A DNA stretch of 64,000 nucleotides, taken from assembly GCA_030424715.1 (NCBI GenBank), contig JAUHWH010000002.1, positions 1-64,000 of the forward strand. Reading direction: 5' to 3'. Positions 19,152 to 26,415 of the stretch are shown one piece after another. The notes under the pieces are model-generated. The model was not told the origin of the DNA and ran no database searches. It was given only the letters and a program-made list of their open reading frames with translations. The first letter of the stretch is position 1; the number at the start of each line of letters is the position of its first letter. The translations under genes were made by a program, and so were the position numbers. The stretch is from Bdellovibrionia bacterium. Lineage in GTDB: Bacteria > Bdellovibrionota > Bdellovibrionia > Bdellovibrionales > JAGQZY01.

Positions 19152-19802
19152 CTACATTCCTCCTCCAGGATTTAGGCTGTGCCTTCTAAACCAAGATCTC
19201 GCTGCCATTTTTCTTATATTGTTAACCTTAAATCTAAGTGTGCATTTGCCCAACCTCTGCCCACAAAGGCATGGACATGGTTTTTTGTTAGCTTCTCTTT
19301 TTTTCATACTCAATAGATGCAAAAGGGATAATACTTGTTTTTTTGTTTTAAGATTAAAAAGTGATTGGTAATCATCAACTATGCCAGGCTCCCCATGATC
19401 CAATTCTCCACTAATAAAACCATCTCCTCGCTGTATTTGTCGGGTAATTGTATAAAGAAAAGGTGTTAGGCAATTCTTAGCAAAACCCAACAGCGTAGGG
19501 TTTATATTCAACTGTTTTAAAACCCTTATCGGTGAACCCAGACAAAGAGAGCCATCGTAATTAGTGTGATGTTTACCATCTCTTGGTATCTCTTCTTTTA
19601 ACTCCCAAACTTTTGGTAATTCACGAGGAAAATTCAAGGGAATGAATATTTCCACGTAATAGAAATGCTTTATCTCTACACCGTCCGGTGCTTGGCAATG
19701 AAAATCAAAGTGACCTCTGTATGTAACACAACCATTTTTGAACGGACCAGGAGACATTCCAGCATTCTCATCAAGAAAGTCTGAATCATTGATTTTAGGC
19801 AA
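19152..19802 (-). CDS. CBASS E2-like conjugating protein (short type II)
   Basis: The protein has about 216 residues. The central region resembles a ubiquitin-conjugating E2 fold, with the catalytic segment HHTNYDGSLCLGSP, where the Cys is the likely active site. The C terminus adds a Cys-rich segment (CPCLCGQRLGKC) that may bind zinc. In type II CBASS, E2-type proteins conjugate or prime the CD-NTase. No E1 or JAB gene is nearby, so this is the short E2-only form. I prefer a TTG start at 19802, one base after the CD-NTase stop with AAAAAGGG before it. A longer TTG start at 19844 would overlap that gene by 41 bp. Confidence 0.75.
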   Translation of the reverse strand: MPKINDSDFLDENAGMSPGPFKNGCVTYRGHFDFHCQAPDGVEIKHFYYVEIFIPLNFPRELPKVWELKEEIPRDGKHHTNYDGSLCLGSPIRVLKQLNINPTLLGFAKNCLTPFLYTITRQIQRGDGFISGELDHGEPGIVDDYQSLFNLKTKKQVLSLLHLLSMKKREANKKPCPCLCGQRLGKCTLRFKVNNIRKMAARSWFRRHSLNPGGGM

Positions 19803-19803
19803 C

Positions 19804-20991
19804 TTATCCCTTTTTATCTGACCATGGAGGTGCAGGCTTATCAATTACTTGAACATTCTGTACTGATGAAACAACAGGTAGATTGAGGCTTTTAGAAAGA
19901 TCATTTTCATCTAGTTGAACTACAAATTTCCTACCCGTATGGGTAGCAATATCACCAGCATTGGATGAGGAAAATAAATAATTAAAATCTCGCTGAGCCT
20001 GGTCAAGCCACCTCCAAAACCACTCCTCAAGTTTTAACTTTTGCCCCTCAATTGTAGGCCACTTATCTGAAAAATCCTCTTCAGGGTTCACAGGATTAGC
20101 TATTCTGGGAGAACTTGAGCTAATAAACTTTCCCATATTCACTAAAACATTAGACAGGGCTGACTCTAAATCAGACTCTCCAGAATAAGCTTTTGCCGCT
20201 AGCGTGGTGATGATTATAGATATCGGCTTAGATTCATCGTTGCCCTGAAACATTTGGTCTCGGTGTCGCTTTAGTAACTGGACTGCCTTCTGTAATGGAG
20301 CCCTTTTCTTGAAAAGTGGGATTTTGTCTACTCTAGCTTTCTCTAAGACATCTACTCTGATTCCAGTATCCAAACGCGATTCAAACCATTTGGCATATCC
20401 TTCTGGATTACTAACTTGCCAGTCATCACAAATTCTACTGTACGATCCATGCCGATTATCAGTTATATTTGAGGTTAAACTAGAAATCTCAGAGGACAAT
20501 ACATTCTGCACCCCACCCTTTTCTAAAGAATCAAATATTTTTACTCTTCGATTTTCGTCAGCAGGAATGCTTGGAACTATATCCATATGAAATTTTAGAT
20601 CGTCTTGATATTCTAGCCTCCAACAGCGTGGTTTTTCTTTTACACTTTCTTTAATACCTCTTGCGTCTTTGTAACTTTCCAACTCAACCTTAATCAAATC
20701 TTTAACTTGTTTTTGGGAGTGTGATAGTTTCGTGACTCTCTCCCGAAGCTTACAGCTGAGATCTAAATCATATTCCTCATTCCCATTCAAAGGACGGATT
20801 GCCGTTCCCAAACGAAAAGAACCCTGAGGGAATATATGTGGGTTTAAATCTTTGATAGTTGAATCTTGACGGCTAAACCAAGTTCCCAAATCATCATAAC
20901 GAGATTTTGCTTTATCGTAAGCAGACTCTGGAAGCTCAAGCTTATCGAGCAACTCATCTAATATAATATTTTTTTGATTTTTATTAAGCAT
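19804..20991 (-). CDS. CBASS CD-NTase (cGAS/DncV-like nucleotidyltransferase)
   Basis: The 395-residue enzyme has the nucleotidyltransferase signature: PQGSFRLGT (GS at about 57-58), then YDLDL with catalytic Asp75 and Asp77, and the third acidic residue in HMDIVP (Asp137). It should make a cyclic di- or trinucleotide when phage infection is sensed. The patatin effector next to it suggests a DncV-like clade and a cyclic dinucleotide such as cGAMP, but the product cannot be read from sequence. Its start overlaps the effector stop by 8 bp. Confidence 0.9.
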   Translation of the reverse strand: MLNKNQKNIILDELLDKLELPESAYDKAKSRYDDLGTWFSRQDSTIKDLNPHIFPQGSFRLGTAIRPLNGNEEYDLDLSCKLRERVTKLSHSQKQVKDLIKVELESYKDARGIKESVKEKPRCWRLEYQDDLKFHMDIVPSIPADENRRVKIFDSLEKGGVQNVLSSEISSLTSNITDNRHGSYSRICDDWQVSNPEGYAKWFESRLDTGIRVDVLEKARVDKIPLFKKRAPLQKAVQLLKRHRDQMFQGNDESKPISIIITTLAAKAYSGESDLESALSNVLVNMGKFISSSSPRIANPVNPEEDFSDKWPTIEGQKLKLEEWFWRWLDQAQRDFNYLFSSSNAGDIATHTGRKFVVQLDENDLSKSLNLPVVSSVQNVQVIDKPAPPWSDKKG

Positions 20992-21922
20992 TTATCCCTC
21001 CAGTGGAAAGAAAGTTTTTTATTAAATCACTTTTGTGTGTAAAATCCCTGTCAGCCCTCGAGATTAACGTGGGGACTTGGGTGCTATCATCCAATGTAAG
21101 CTCCATATCTGAATCAAAATTAACTCTAAGTAATTGATTTTCGGAAAGCATGAGCTTCATATAGTTTTGAATAGACTGGGCCTGTACTGACATTAAAAAG
21201 TTAATAAACTTTTTACCTTCCCAGCCATTTACAAATCCCCAGTTTTTTGATTCAACATCTGCATCATACGTCGATCTTGAGAGCCCTGTACCCAAAGATA
21301 GAACCTTCAATTGGCAAATTTCCTTATTCAATCTATATTGAGCATCTATTACCGCCGCAAGTGATGGGTTGTTTGCCCACAGACCTCCATCTGCCAATGA
21401 GTAAGCTCCCACCTTTGTTGGATCAAAATATGTTGGTGCGCTACACGAAGCAAGAACTGCATCTCTTACCCTGACATCACTATCTCTAGTGAAAGAACTT
21501 GAATAATTTGATTTAAATACATGAACACCGCCATGAACAATATCAGTAGCAGGCAGGATCAATGGAGAAGCTATTTCTCCGAGCCGTAAATCTTTAAAAA
21601 CATTTTCTAAAACGCCAGACAAATATCTTTTTTCATAAAGACTATGAAGTCCAGGCTTAACTTTCTTTGGATACCAAGAACCTTTCGGAGAAAAAATTTT
21701 TTCTCCATGCTCCTTATACATTCCCATAATAAGTTTGGGAGGTTTGCCGCAGGCTAAACCCGCTGCTATTATTGCCCCCGTACTTGTTCCGGCGTACATA
21801 TCAAAATATGTTGCTGGTTCGATCCCCAATCTTTCACTAATACACGATAATATGTGGGCTGGATAAACTCCGCGAATACCGCCACCATCGATACTTAAAA
21901 TTTTAAACTGATGGTCTTCCAT
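20984..21922 (-). CDS. capV: CBASS effector, patatin-like phospholipase CapV
   Basis: The 312-residue patatin phospholipase has an oxyanion-hole GGGIRG at 13-18, a nucleophile elbow GTSTG with Ser47, and the catalytic dyad Asp178 in ADGGLWANNPS. In CBASS, binding of the cyclic nucleotide activates membrane phospholipid degradation and the infected cell dies. It is the first gene of a three-gene operon and is transcribed away from the XRE regulator at 22187. The roughly 260-bp divergent gap holds palindromes that may control both. Confidence 0.9.
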   Translation of the reverse strand: MEDHQFKILSIDGGGIRGVYPAHILSCISERLGIEPATYFDMYAGTSTGAIIAAGLACGKPPKLIMGMYKEHGEKIFSPKGSWYPKKVKPGLHSLYEKRYLSGVLENVFKDLRLGEIASPLILPATDIVHGGVHVFKSNYSSSFTRDSDVRVRDAVLASCSAPTYFDPTKVGAYSLADGGLWANNPSLAAVIDAQYRLNKEICQLKVLSLGTGLSRSTYDADVESKNWGFVNGWEGKKFINFLMSVQAQSIQNYMKLMLSENQLLRVNFDSDMELTLDDSTQVPTLISRADRDFTHKSDLIKNFLSTGGINA

Positions 21923-22117
21923 CTACTACCTTTCAGACTCATAGCTTTTCTAGCCATCACAAAATAGTGACTGATTTTATACGTCAAAGCTCTTGAGTGG
22001 TTATGAATTTTAGTGGCTATACCTGTAGAAGATCTTGTGATGAGCAGCTTGCCTATTGGATCTATTATACCAAAGATATTGCCCCATGTCAACACTTATG
22101 GTAATATTTTATATAAC

Positions 22118-22147
22118 AAAGGGTATATACTATCCTTTATATAGTAT
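22118..22147. promoter_or_regulatory. Nested inverted repeats, probable XRE operator
   Basis: Two overlapping inverted repeats lie about 40 bp before the XRE gene. One is a perfect 7-bp pair ATACTAT/ATAGTAT at 22127-22147 with a 7-base spacer. The other is AAAGG...CCTTT at 22118-22138. The stretch is very AT-rich and probably overlaps a promoter. It may be the autoregulatory site of the regulator that follows and could also influence capV on the other strand. Confidence 0.5.
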
Positions 22148-22186
22148 AAATTAGCGCCTAAACATATAAAATCATGGGAGGTTTTC

Positions 22187-22531
22187 ATGAATGCCCACAA
22201 ACCGAATCTGGGTCAGAAAATAAAGGAAATACGAGAGTCCAGAGGCCTTTCCCAGCAACAATTGGCAGATTTAGCAAATGTTACTCAGTCAACTATCTCA
22301 CAGATTGAGAGAAACGAAAAAGACCCTTCATTGTCCACTGTAACAAAAGTATCAGCTGCATTAAATGTTCATATCGCAATTTTATTTATGGATGATAATG
22401 TTCACGTCTTTGATATGGATAAGCTGAAGGAAAAATATAATCAGGTCGACAAACTGACTCCACATATGTATGCCGCACTCGGCAAGGTAATAAGATATGC
22501 TGAGGATATTGGTTTCATCCGAGGTCACTAA
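22187..22531 (+). CDS. XRE-family transcriptional regulator
   Basis: The protein has 114 residues, and an N-terminal HTH_3 domain (IKEIRESRGLSQQQLADLANVTQSTISQIERNEKDPS) occupies residues about 11-65. The C-terminal 50 residues are helical and probably dimerise. The ATG at 22187 follows GGGAGG with a short spacer. It is divergent from the CBASS operon, like many HTH genes beside defence systems, and could control CBASS or the ICE transfer genes. Confidence 0.85.
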   Translation: MNAHKPNLGQKIKEIRESRGLSQQQLADLANVTQSTISQIERNEKDPSLSTVTKVSAALNVHIAILFMDDNVHVFDMDKLKEKYNQVDKLTPHMYAALGKVIRYAEDIGFIRGH

Positions 22532-22610
22532 TTTAAGTCAATCCCGCTAAAATTTTTAAATGAGGCCACCAGAAGTGACCCCTACTGCTATCTTCAAACT
22601 ACATTTTCTT

Positions 22611-23726
22611 TTAAATTTCAACTGAACCTAAAATATTTTCTATTTTAGCTCGCATAGAGCAGTAATTCTCACTTCCATTGATCTCGCACTCCTCACCTGC
22701 AATGTTATGCAGAAGATTCAAACAAGAATCACTCAGATCTAATAATCGTCCTTCCGACTCATAGACTTCTAATATGCAAGTTCTAGCTGCATCGGGCTTA
22801 CCTGGATCATGTCCCCCACCGGCTCGATCTTCATCATCTTTAGAGTTTCTTCCGCCGGGATCATGCCCTCCACCCGCTTGCACTTCAAATGAAGAACTCC
22901 ATACTTTGGCCATTAATCGTGGTTCAGAGAAAGTAATCATATTGCCGGGATCATTGCCCCCACCCGCAGCGAGAACGTCTCTGCTTGTTAACATTCTATC
23001 TATAAGATCATCGACCTGGATCGGTGCAATATTGGTCATTCTCATTATTGCAGGACCACCAGGGTCATTTCCAGCCATCGCTTGTGGTGCAGGCAGTGAA
23101 AACAAGAGTACAGCAAAAAGCATCCCAAGGATCATGTCGTAAAACTTGAGTCTTCTAAATTTCAATCCATTGACCTTACCGTTTCTAGAGTTTTCATTTG
23201 AAAATTGCTTTGCCTTATATTTAATTGCTGTAAACATATCCTTTAGTTCCTGAGTTTGCTCTTGTGTGAAAAATGAATCAATAGAAAAATATGAACGAGT
23301 GGCCCAATAGTCTTTTTGACCTGTGAACTCTTTCATAAGCTCAAAGACCTTTGCGTCCTTTTTTGCCTCAAGGTCAGCATCATATTTGTAATCAGAATAA
23401 TTGATATAATTGTCGGGGTAATTTGAATAATATCTCCCTTCATTATTGATGTGAACTAAACCACACTCAACATATCTCTTAAGAACAGAGTGAGCCTTTT
23501 TGGGTGACGGCTCGGGGAATCTTCTTTTGATTTCTCCAAGCGTTAAAGCCTCGACTCTTGTTGCATAGAACAGCATGAGTGAATATTCGTCGGCATGAAT
23601 TTCTTCGATTTGTTCAGGCGACAGCCTGATGCTCGGAAGGTCTTTTAAAACCTTTTTTTCTTTCGCGAAGTCTGCCCTTGAGCCAAAGCTGCTTCCAGCT
23701 TCCTTTACTACTCCTTGAGTTTCCAT
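22611..23726 (-). CDS. Single-pass membrane protein with four AGGGxDPG-type repeats
   Basis: This 371-residue protein has an N-terminal part (residues about 35-175) that resembles the winged-helix/DUF4423 portion of the TIGR02147 family common in Fibrobacter and Bdellovibrio relatives. One membrane segment (about 198-216) ends in a signal-peptidase-like PAPQAMA. Beyond it are four copies of a short motif: AGNDPGG at 218, AGGGNDPG at 254, AGGGHDPG at 284 and AGGGHDPG at 302. A C-terminal region with four cysteines (317, 335, 347, 356) follows. The layout is like an anti-sigma or one-component membrane sensor, or a precursor of repeated extracellular peptides. It lies 23 bp after an XRE regulator gene on the same strand. 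Confidence 0.7.
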   Translation of the reverse strand: METQGVVKEAGSSFGSRADFAKEKKVLKDLPSIRLSPEQIEEIHADEYSLMLFYATRVEALTLGEIKRRFPEPSPKKAHSVLKRYVECGLVHINNEGRYYSNYPDNYINYSDYKYDADLEAKKDAKVFELMKEFTGQKDYWATRSYFSIDSFFTQEQTQELKDMFTAIKYKAKQFSNENSRNGKVNGLKFRRLKFYDMILGMLFAVLLFSLPAPQAMAGNDPGGPAIMRMTNIAPIQVDDLIDRMLTSRDVLAAGGGNDPGNMITFSEPRLMAKVWSSSFEVQAGGGHDPGGRNSKDDEDRAGGGHDPGKPDAARTCILEVYESEGRLLDLSDSCLNLLHNIAGEECEINGSENYCSMRAKIENILGSVEI

Positions 23727-23749
23727 TATCTCCCCCTTTAATTGGTCTA

Positions 23750-24196
23750 TTACTTTCTTATCCTAATCCTATCTGCATACTGACTGCGCGGCCTTTGATC
23801 GGATGATGACAAACTAGAAAGAGAGGCAACAAGTTCCTGCAAATGTTCTTTTTTTACTTTACTGACATCTTTGGCTGCAAAATAAACCTGAGCCTCCAAT
23901 GTTTTCATTAACCGTTGATAATCATCAAAAGGTATTTCCCTTAGTGCTTCAATCACCTTTACTTCCTCAGAATAGACAAAGGAAGGATCATTCGATGAAA
24001 ATACATTAAGGTTTACGCCCAAGCTTTGAGAAATTCGTATCAGTTCACTAGCAGTTGCTTCACGCTTACCATTTTCTATTTTTGAAATAGTTGAGCGTGG
24101 AAGCTCAGCCATTACATCAAGCTCTGCTTGAGTTATGGATTTAGCCATCCTTAATGTTTTTAGCTTTTTTGCGATTCCCAAAGCATTTTTCTTCAT
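23750..24196 (-). CDS. XRE-family transcriptional regulator
   Basis: The protein has 148 residues. An HTH_3 domain occupies about 12-66 (KTLRMAKSITQAELDVMAELPRSTISKIENGK shows the helix-turn-helix), followed by a helical region and a basic C-terminal tail (RPRSQYADRIRIRK). It is divergent from the 24312 gene that leads into the conjugation operon and is followed after 23 bp by the repeat-bearing membrane protein. It is a good candidate for the master repressor of ICE transfer, by position only. Confidence 0.85.
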   Translation of the reverse strand: MKKNALGIAKKLKTLRMAKSITQAELDVMAELPRSTISKIENGKREATASELIRISQSLGVNLNVFSSNDPSFVYSEEVKVIEALREIPFDDYQRLMKTLEAQVYFAAKDVSKVKKEHLQELVASLSSLSSSDQRPRSQYADRIRIRK

Positions 24197-24242
24197 AAAA
24201 AGCTTTAAACCAATTCAGCGAATTAAAAGCAAGTAAAAAATG

Positions 24243-24270
24243 TTGACTTATTAAGCACAGATCCCATAAA
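24243..24270 (+). promoter_or_regulatory. Putative sigma-70 promoter of conjugation region
   Basis: TTGACT at 24243-24248 and CATAAA at 24265-24270 are separated by 16 bases. They lie in the divergent gap between the XRE gene and the first plus-strand gene of the transfer region. The -35 box is good and the -10 box weak, as would suit a regulated promoter. Confidence 0.4.
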
Positions 24271-24311
24271 ACCCTTTTCTATTGAAACTCAGCGACCTTA
24301 GGGGGGATAAA

Positions 24312-24527
24312 ATGAGTGATAATAAATTCGCTAATTTAGCTAATTATGGAAAGTGTAAAGAAAGTTTATCCGGATTCCGGACCAATCGTGCTCAGAAGCT
24401 AAAAAACGCTATTTCACTACTTGTTCAGGAACTCAATATAAAGAACGGAAGTTTTAAAGTTTACGTTCATGATGGAAGACCTGGAATGAGAATTGAAATT
24501 CAAAATAAAGTTATAACCGATATTTAA
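24312..24527 (+). CDS. Small protein of unknown function at start of transfer region
   Basis: It is a basic 71-residue protein (MSDNKFANLANYGKC...), with ATG 24312 preceded by a G-rich ribosome binding site (TAGGGGGGATAAA). No signal peptide or membrane helix is visible. The C-terminal KVYVHDGRPGMRIEIQNKV looks like beta strands. It is the first gene downstream of the XRE divergent promoter, so it may be a regulator or an early-expressed transfer protein. I do not recognise a family. Confidence 0.55.
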   Translation: MSDNKFANLANYGKCKESLSGFRTNRAQKLKNAISLLVQELNIKNGSFKVYVHDGRPGMRIEIQNKVITDI

Positions 24528-24609
24528 AAACTTTTAGACCTACCCAGAAAGCACTGGGCGGTATCTTAAATTGAAAAGTGACCGACCACTGCAATGGAGT
24601 CCTTTTCGT

Positions 24610-24635
24610 GAAGATGGAACCAAACACCGATCTTC
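24610..24635 (+). promoter_or_regulatory. Inverted repeat directly before ribosome binding site
   Basis: GAAGAT and ATCTTC form a 6-bp inverted repeat with a 14-base loop, ending one base before the AAAAGGAG ribosome binding site of the sigma-like gene at 24651. As an RNA hairpin it could affect translation; as DNA it could be a dimer binding site. A second small hairpin, CCCAG/CTGGG, lies near 24544-24559. Confidence 0.35.
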
Positions 24636-24650
24636 AAAAGGAGAACCCAA

Positions 24651-25163
24651 ATGGGAGCTCTAGCAACCAACAACCAACCTTGGCTGGATGACAAGGGAAG
24701 AATACTTAATGATAAAAAATTAAAGGAACTCTCAAAAGATTGGACCCAACAAACTTGGGAATCTTATCTTTCATATATAGATATTCCTAGAAAAGAGTCT
24801 CTGATTGAAGAATTTCAATTTGATTCTGTGGCTGAAAAAACTCATATATTTGAGAATTTGCCTGAAACAAAAAGAGATGAAGATCTTCACTCTGCAATTA
24901 AAAAGCTCACAAAAAAACAGCAAAAAATAATTTTTTTAATTTTTTTTGAGGGTCTTACTGTCCGAGATATTGCGCTTAGAATGAATATAAGCCACCAATC
25001 CGTGCATGATCTAAAAGTCCGCGCACTTAATTCGCTAAAGTCGCAAATTGAGGGGGCTGACACTCTCCGTATTATGAAGGGTAAAAATTCAAAACCTTTC
25101 ATGAAACAAGGAGAATCGTATGAGCAGCAATATCATCAAAGTTATCCATCCTGGGCTTCCTAG
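24651..25163 (+). CDS. Sigma-70 region 4-like DNA-binding protein
   Basis: The protein has 170 residues, and about 85-140 match a sigma region 4 helix-turn-helix (LTKKQQKIIFLIFFEGLTVRDIALRMNISHQSVHDLKVRALNSLK). No region 2 can be seen, so it is more likely an activator or a split sigma-like factor than a full sigma. A strong AAAAGGAG precedes the ATG. The gene overlaps the next sigma-like gene by 44 bp. Together they stand just upstream of virB2 and are good candidates for activators of transfer. Confidence 0.7.
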   Translation: MGALATNNQPWLDDKGRILNDKKLKELSKDWTQQTWESYLSYIDIPRKESLIEEFQFDSVAEKTHIFENLPETKRDEDLHSAIKKLTKKQQKIIFLIFFEGLTVRDIALRMNISHQSVHDLKVRALNSLKSQIEGADTLRIMKGKNSKPFMKQGESYEQQYHQSYPSWAS

Positions 25164-25362
25164 ACTATCAGAAGCTCTCCCCAAACTTGAAGCCAATGAA
25201 CGTATCGCTATCTACCTTCGTTTTTGGGAACATCTGAGTATTCAGGAAATTGCTCAATTTATGAAATTGTCTTGGGACTCGGTCGATCAAATGATTAATG
25301 CGGCTCTAGAGTTCCTGCGATGTGAAATTGAAAAACCATTGGAATTAAAACTTACAGCGTAA
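25120..25362 (+). CDS. Small sigma region 4-like protein
   Basis: The protein is 80 residues and almost entirely one helix-turn-helix of the sigma-70 region 4 type (ALPKLEANERIAIYLRFWEHLSIQEIAQFMKLSWDSVDQMINAAL). AAGGAG lies 8 bases before the ATG. It overlaps the end of the previous gene in another frame, which suggests translational coupling. It probably works with that protein in controlling the conjugation operon. Confidence 0.65.
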   Translation: MSSNIIKVIHPGLPRLSEALPKLEANERIAIYLRFWEHLSIQEIAQFMKLSWDSVDQMINAALEFLRCEIEKPLELKLTA

Positions 25363-25373
25363 AGGAGCTGATT

Positions 25374-25772
25374 ATGGAAAACCAAACCTCAAGTGATTTT
25401 TTTAAATTTGGGATTTTTACGGGGCACTTCAATTCTGAGGGGAACGTGCAAAAAGAAAAATCTGTTGGAATGGCGTTTATGAGAAAAGGAAATGACTCTT
25501 ACAGCATGAAGCTTTGGACATTCCCTAGAGAGAAATACTATTTGGTGCCAGCTAAAGAAGATCCCAAAAAGATTCTCATTATGACAAGAGAGGCAAAGAA
25601 GGTTCAAACAAATGACAGGAAATACAACTGGAGTGTTGTGGGAACTGGTCAAGTTTATGATGAAAAAGGCTTCGCTCAACTTGAATTTGATCTAATCCAA
25701 CAACCCATTTTCATGAATATAGAACCAGCACCGGAAAGAAGTAAACAGCCGAGCAATCTAAGTGTTGCCTAA
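25374..25772 (+). CDS. Hypothetical protein upstream of virB2
   Basis: It is a soluble 132-residue protein with no signal peptide and repeated beta-strand character (FKFGIFTGHF, SVGMAFMRKGNDSYSMKLWTF, YYLVPAKE). In shape it resembles the small DUF736-like proteins found in conjugative elements, but I cannot confirm this. AAAGGAG precedes the ATG. It sits in the transfer operon between the sigma-like genes and virB2. Confidence 0.55.
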   Translation: MENQTSSDFFKFGIFTGHFNSEGNVQKEKSVGMAFMRKGNDSYSMKLWTFPREKYYLVPAKEDPKKILIMTREAKKVQTNDRKYNWSVVGTGQVYDEKGFAQLEFDLIQQPIFMNIEPAPERSKQPSNLSVA

Positions 25773-25785
25773 AAGAGAGGAACTT

Positions 25786-26073
25786 ATGAAAAGTAAAAGA
25801 AACACACTATTTGCCATTTTATTTATTGTGGGCATTGCGCTCATCCCCGATCTTGCTATGGCAGGCCTTGAATCCAGTCTTATTGGACTAAAAAGTAAAC
25901 TTACTGGAGTCATTCTACCTGTTCTGTCGGTCATCGGTATCGCAATGGCCGCGATTTCTTTTTTTACTGGCAACCAAAACGCAAAGCAACACATCGCCTA
26001 TGCGGTGATGGGTTGTATTTTTGGCTTTGGTAGTCAGGCCATCGTCGATTTCATTTCACAAACCGTCAACTAG
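25786..26073 (+). CDS. virB2: VirB2/TrbC-like pilin precursor
   Basis: The 95-residue protein has a signal peptide ending in PDLAMA, then a short linker and two hydrophobic helices (residues about 42-61 and 69-90), the usual plan of conjugative pilins. The ATG at 25786 follows AGAGAGG. It opens the run virB2-B3-B4-B5-B6-B8. Confidence 0.8.
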   Translation: MKSKRNTLFAILFIVGIALIPDLAMAGLESSLIGLKSKLTGVILPVLSVIGIAMAAISFFTGNQNAKQHIAYAVMGCIFGFGSQAIVDFISQTVN

Positions 26074-26082
26074 GATTCATCA

Positions 26083-26415
26083 ATGGAAGAAAAGGGACTA
26101 ATCACATCATCAGTACCAAGAAGTCTAGACAGCAAAAATAAGCTGTTCGGATTTGAATTACCAGACCTCCTATTTATCTTTATGAATTTAGCCATAACGA
26201 ATCTAGTTTTCGGCTCTTCATCTTATCGGTATTCCTTGGTTTGGGGATCAACTGCAATCATTGCAGTGTCCCTTTTCTTCCTGAAGCGTGGAAAACCGGA
26301 CAACTATATTCAACACCTTGGTGAGTACATTTCTCAGGGCTCATTAAAATTAGCTGGAAAACCAGACTTGAAACACAGACCTTTTAACAAGGAGAGCAAC
26401 AATGGGCGTATTTAA
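26083..26415 (+). CDS. virB3: VirB3-like T4SS inner-membrane protein
   Basis: The protein has 110 residues with an N-terminal segment ending in PRSLDSKNKLFGFELPD and two membrane helices (about 35-53 and 58-76). That is the length and topology of VirB3/TrbD. It overlaps the VirB4 ATPase gene by 14 bp, as is common, since VirB3 and VirB4 work together and are sometimes fused. Confidence 0.75.
   Translation: MEEKGLITSSVPRSLDSKNKLFGFELPDLLFIFMNLAITNLVFGSSSYRYSLVWGSTAIIAVSLFFLKRGKPDNYIQHLGEYISQGSLKLAGKPDLKHRPFNKESNNGRI

Noticed and set aside
19803-19844. 42-base overlap of E2-like gene with the CD-NTase gene
   Set aside because: The longer form uses a TTG without ribosome binding site. A TTG at 19802 has AAAAAGGG before it and gives no overlap.
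22780-23060. CRISPR-like or satellite repeat from the repeated CCGGGATCATG-type blocks
   Set aside because: The blocks are unevenly spaced and coincide with the in-frame AGGGxDPG protein motifs of the minus-strand gene.
24570-24590. Second oriT-like site (CGACCACT shared with the 43947 repeat)
   Set aside because: Only eight bases match and there is no extended inverted repeat; chance similarity is likely.
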